A stretch of DNA of 64,000 nt from Leptonema illini DSM 21528 (GTDB taxonomy: Bacteria; Spirochaetota; Leptospiria; Leptospirales; Leptonemataceae), in NCBI RefSeq assembly GCF_000243335.1, contig NZ_JH597773.1:951989-1015988 (forward strand), given 5' to 3'. The position numbers and the translations under genes were made by a program. Within the stretch, counting starts at the first letter, position 1, and each line of letters begins with the position of its first letter. Below are positions 62,743 to 64,000 of the stretch, piece after piece. Below the pieces are notes generated by a model, which did not search any database, was not told where the DNA came from, and saw nothing but the letters and a program-made list of their open reading frames with translations.

Positions 62743-63456
62743 TCAGTCCTCCTTTATTCCAATACGCTCACGATGGCGCCGCAGGAAACGCTGGTCTGGT
62801 CGTATAGTAATGTCTGAGCGGAATGGGATTGAACTCGCAAAAACCGCATCGATCATTTTACTATCTGCGTCTCTCCTGGAACGAACTACGGCGAGCTGAT
62901 CCGAAAAGCAAAAATAACCAGCCTCAAATAGTTTGTCGTGAAAAATACACAGACAGAGGACGTTCGAAAGATCAGCGCGAGCATCAGGGTTGTCAGCCCA
63001 ACGATCAATATGACTGGTAACGAGAAGGTCTGGCGATCTTACGTCGCATATCGCGCATTGTTCTCGATAGTTATTGAGAACTGCTTTTCTCAGAGCTTGC
63101 ATCTTGCGTCTTGTCTGCAATACCGTGGCTGCAGCGGACTCTTCAGCGGAAAACAAGAGTTTCCCGGCCTCTGCAAGACTGACCAATTCTTCATCTGAGA
63201 GGTCGTAATCGTCAGGATTCAAAGAAGTTTCTACGAGCAGATACCGCCCACGTTCAAGGAATAGAATCTGACCCGAGTCCCTTAGCCTCTGAAGATAGTA
63301 GTTGAGGCTCGATTCCGGAGTCTTTCCTGTTGTCGCTGTGTCGCTGATGATATTCTGAATTTCCTCTGCAATCAGTTCAGACCGCGGGATCAGCAAAGTG
63401 TTTTGCTTCTCTGTGTATCTCTTGATCGCGTTCAGTGTTGCATCTGTCCAGTTCAT
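62743..63456 (-). CDS. HNH endonuclease domain protein
   Basis: A 237-residue protein. Residues about 1-90 are helical with a winged-helix look (ESSLNYYLQRLRDSGQILFL). The C-terminal HNH_2-type nuclease spans about 130-195: REQCAICDV, LLVTSHIDRWADNP, then LSNVLCLCIFHDKLFEAG, giving the His-Asn-His set. The Cys pair may be structural. It resembles stand-alone restriction-like nucleases. Base composition is lower in GC than its neighbours, and it is flanked by dispersed repeats, which suggests transfer. Confidence 0.85.
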   Translation of the reverse strand: MNWTDATLNAIKRYTEKQNTLLIPRSELIAEEIQNIISDTATTGKTPESSLNYYLQRLRDSGQILFLERGRYLLVETSLNPDDYDLSDEELVSLAEAGKLLFSAEESAAATVLQTRRKMQALRKAVLNNYREQCAICDVRSPDLLVTSHIDRWADNPDARADLSNVLCLCIFHDKLFEAGYFCFSDQLAVVRSRRDADSKMIDAVFASSIPFRSDITIRPDQRFLRRHRERIGIKED

Positions 63457-64000
63457 GACGTTTTAAGCCTCTGCTTCACTCTATTACAGCCTTATCATAC
63501 GCTCCGGCCCGGCCATTCGATTCTCTCTGTGGTCCCGCGGCGTCAGTGGTTTACAACCTATAAAGAGTCGCCGCAAGATTGGCCTTCCTGATTACTCCAG
63601 CCGCGACACGTTCGCCTCATCGCTTATTCCGCTCGCGTGCCCTTCCGTGTTTTTCGCGAGGAAAGAATTTTTCGTCCACGAAATCCACGAAAGAGCACGA
63701 AAAGACTCTATATACCCGAACGCCTTTCTCCCATACTTCTTTCCACTTATCCATTTGCCTGCATTTAAGGGATAATCAAAAGCCGGTTTTCGAGGTTCGT
63801 GTCTTTTCGTGACTTTCGTGGACCAGAAATGTTTTCAGCCTTGATTTCCACAGGCATCAGAATACCAGCCCGAGGCCTGTCGTCCCTGGACAAAATCCAT
63901 TCCAACCACTTTTCCACGAAACACACGAAAGCGGCTCGCCGTTATGAAACTCCTATAAAATTTTCGCGGCGGCCACTGTGTCGCTATAACGCGTGTCAGA
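63457..64000. repeat. Repeat-rich noncoding end of window
   Basis: No gene is supported in these 544 bp. CACGAAA-type units recur about every 11 bp. GTCCACGAAATCCACGAAAG (63674-63693) and its roughly complementary block TTCGTGACTTTCGTGGAC (63806-63823) bound a 150-bp inverted-repeat segment. CTCCAGCCGCGACACGTTCG (63596-63615) resembles 62510-62529. TCCACGAAACACACGAAA at 63913-63930 matches 62587-62604 exactly. Confidence 0.65.

Overview
The window looks like chromosome of a Leptospirales spirochaete, most plausibly a Leptonema-like organism. This is inferred from the moderately high GC content, at least eight short predicted lipoproteins with relaxed lipoboxes (for example TISC, VSAC, MVAC, GFVQC, TVSC), a lipoprotein resembling the leptospiral LIC_13355 type, and typical leptospiral housekeeping and envelope genes. 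No marker gene in the window fixes the species.

Layout. 1-4.1 kb: a tight + strand operon of metallophosphoesterase, alpha/beta hydrolase and GMC oxidoreductase. 4.1-8.8 kb: phosphate uptake, with phoU divergent from pstSCAB and a Pho box in front of pstS. 8.8-14.4 kb: a minus-strand molybdenum cofactor operon (moeB-rhodanese, moaC-moaB fusion, moeA, moaA, moaD, moaE, mobA) with most genes overlapping or abutting. 14.4-16 kb: a fluoride riboswitch followed by a CLC-F type fluoride transporter. 16-20.8 kb: an arsenic operon (arsR, arsM, thioredoxin-like, arsP-like permease with a frameshift, redox disulfide protein, arsC, acr3).

20.9-29.5 kb is the most unusual part. It is a + strand cluster of an AfsA-like hotdog/PilZ-like fusion, a HAD-like protein lacking its nucleophile, an SDR reductase, and a 1912-residue Ser/Thr kinase-ATPase-GAF-GGDEF-EAL protein. 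The first three recall the enzymes of gamma-butyrolactone signal synthesis, and both ends of the cluster carry c-di-GMP-related domains. A signal-making and signal-response unit is proposed as inference.

29.5-31.8 kb: a PhoB-PhoR-like two-component pair preceded by its own Pho-box-like repeat, then tRNA-Gly. 31.9-36 kb: a cobalamin-riboswitch-led operon of two lipoproteins of unknown function, cobT, cobS and cobC. 36-53 kb: mostly core genes (hybrid histidine kinase, M23 peptidase, CPBP protease, TonB-like protein, pseudouridine synthase, LysR regulator, methyltransferase, acyl-CoA dehydrogenase, CorC-like protein, map, LysM lipoprotein, STAS protein, tgt, TPR-like protein). 53.3-55.0 kb: an IS1182-family element with 18-bp inverted ends. 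55.1-61.7 kb: a coiled-coil membrane protein with 33-bp coding repeats, a repeat-rich intergenic region with two long hairpins, then leuS and three lipoproteins. 61.8-64 kb: a DHFR-like reductase, an HNH endonuclease and repeat-rich noncoding DNA.

Regulation seen directly: two riboswitches, two Pho-box-like direct repeats 26 kb apart that tie phoBR to pst, a palindrome in the lysR divergent promoter, and two bidirectional terminators.
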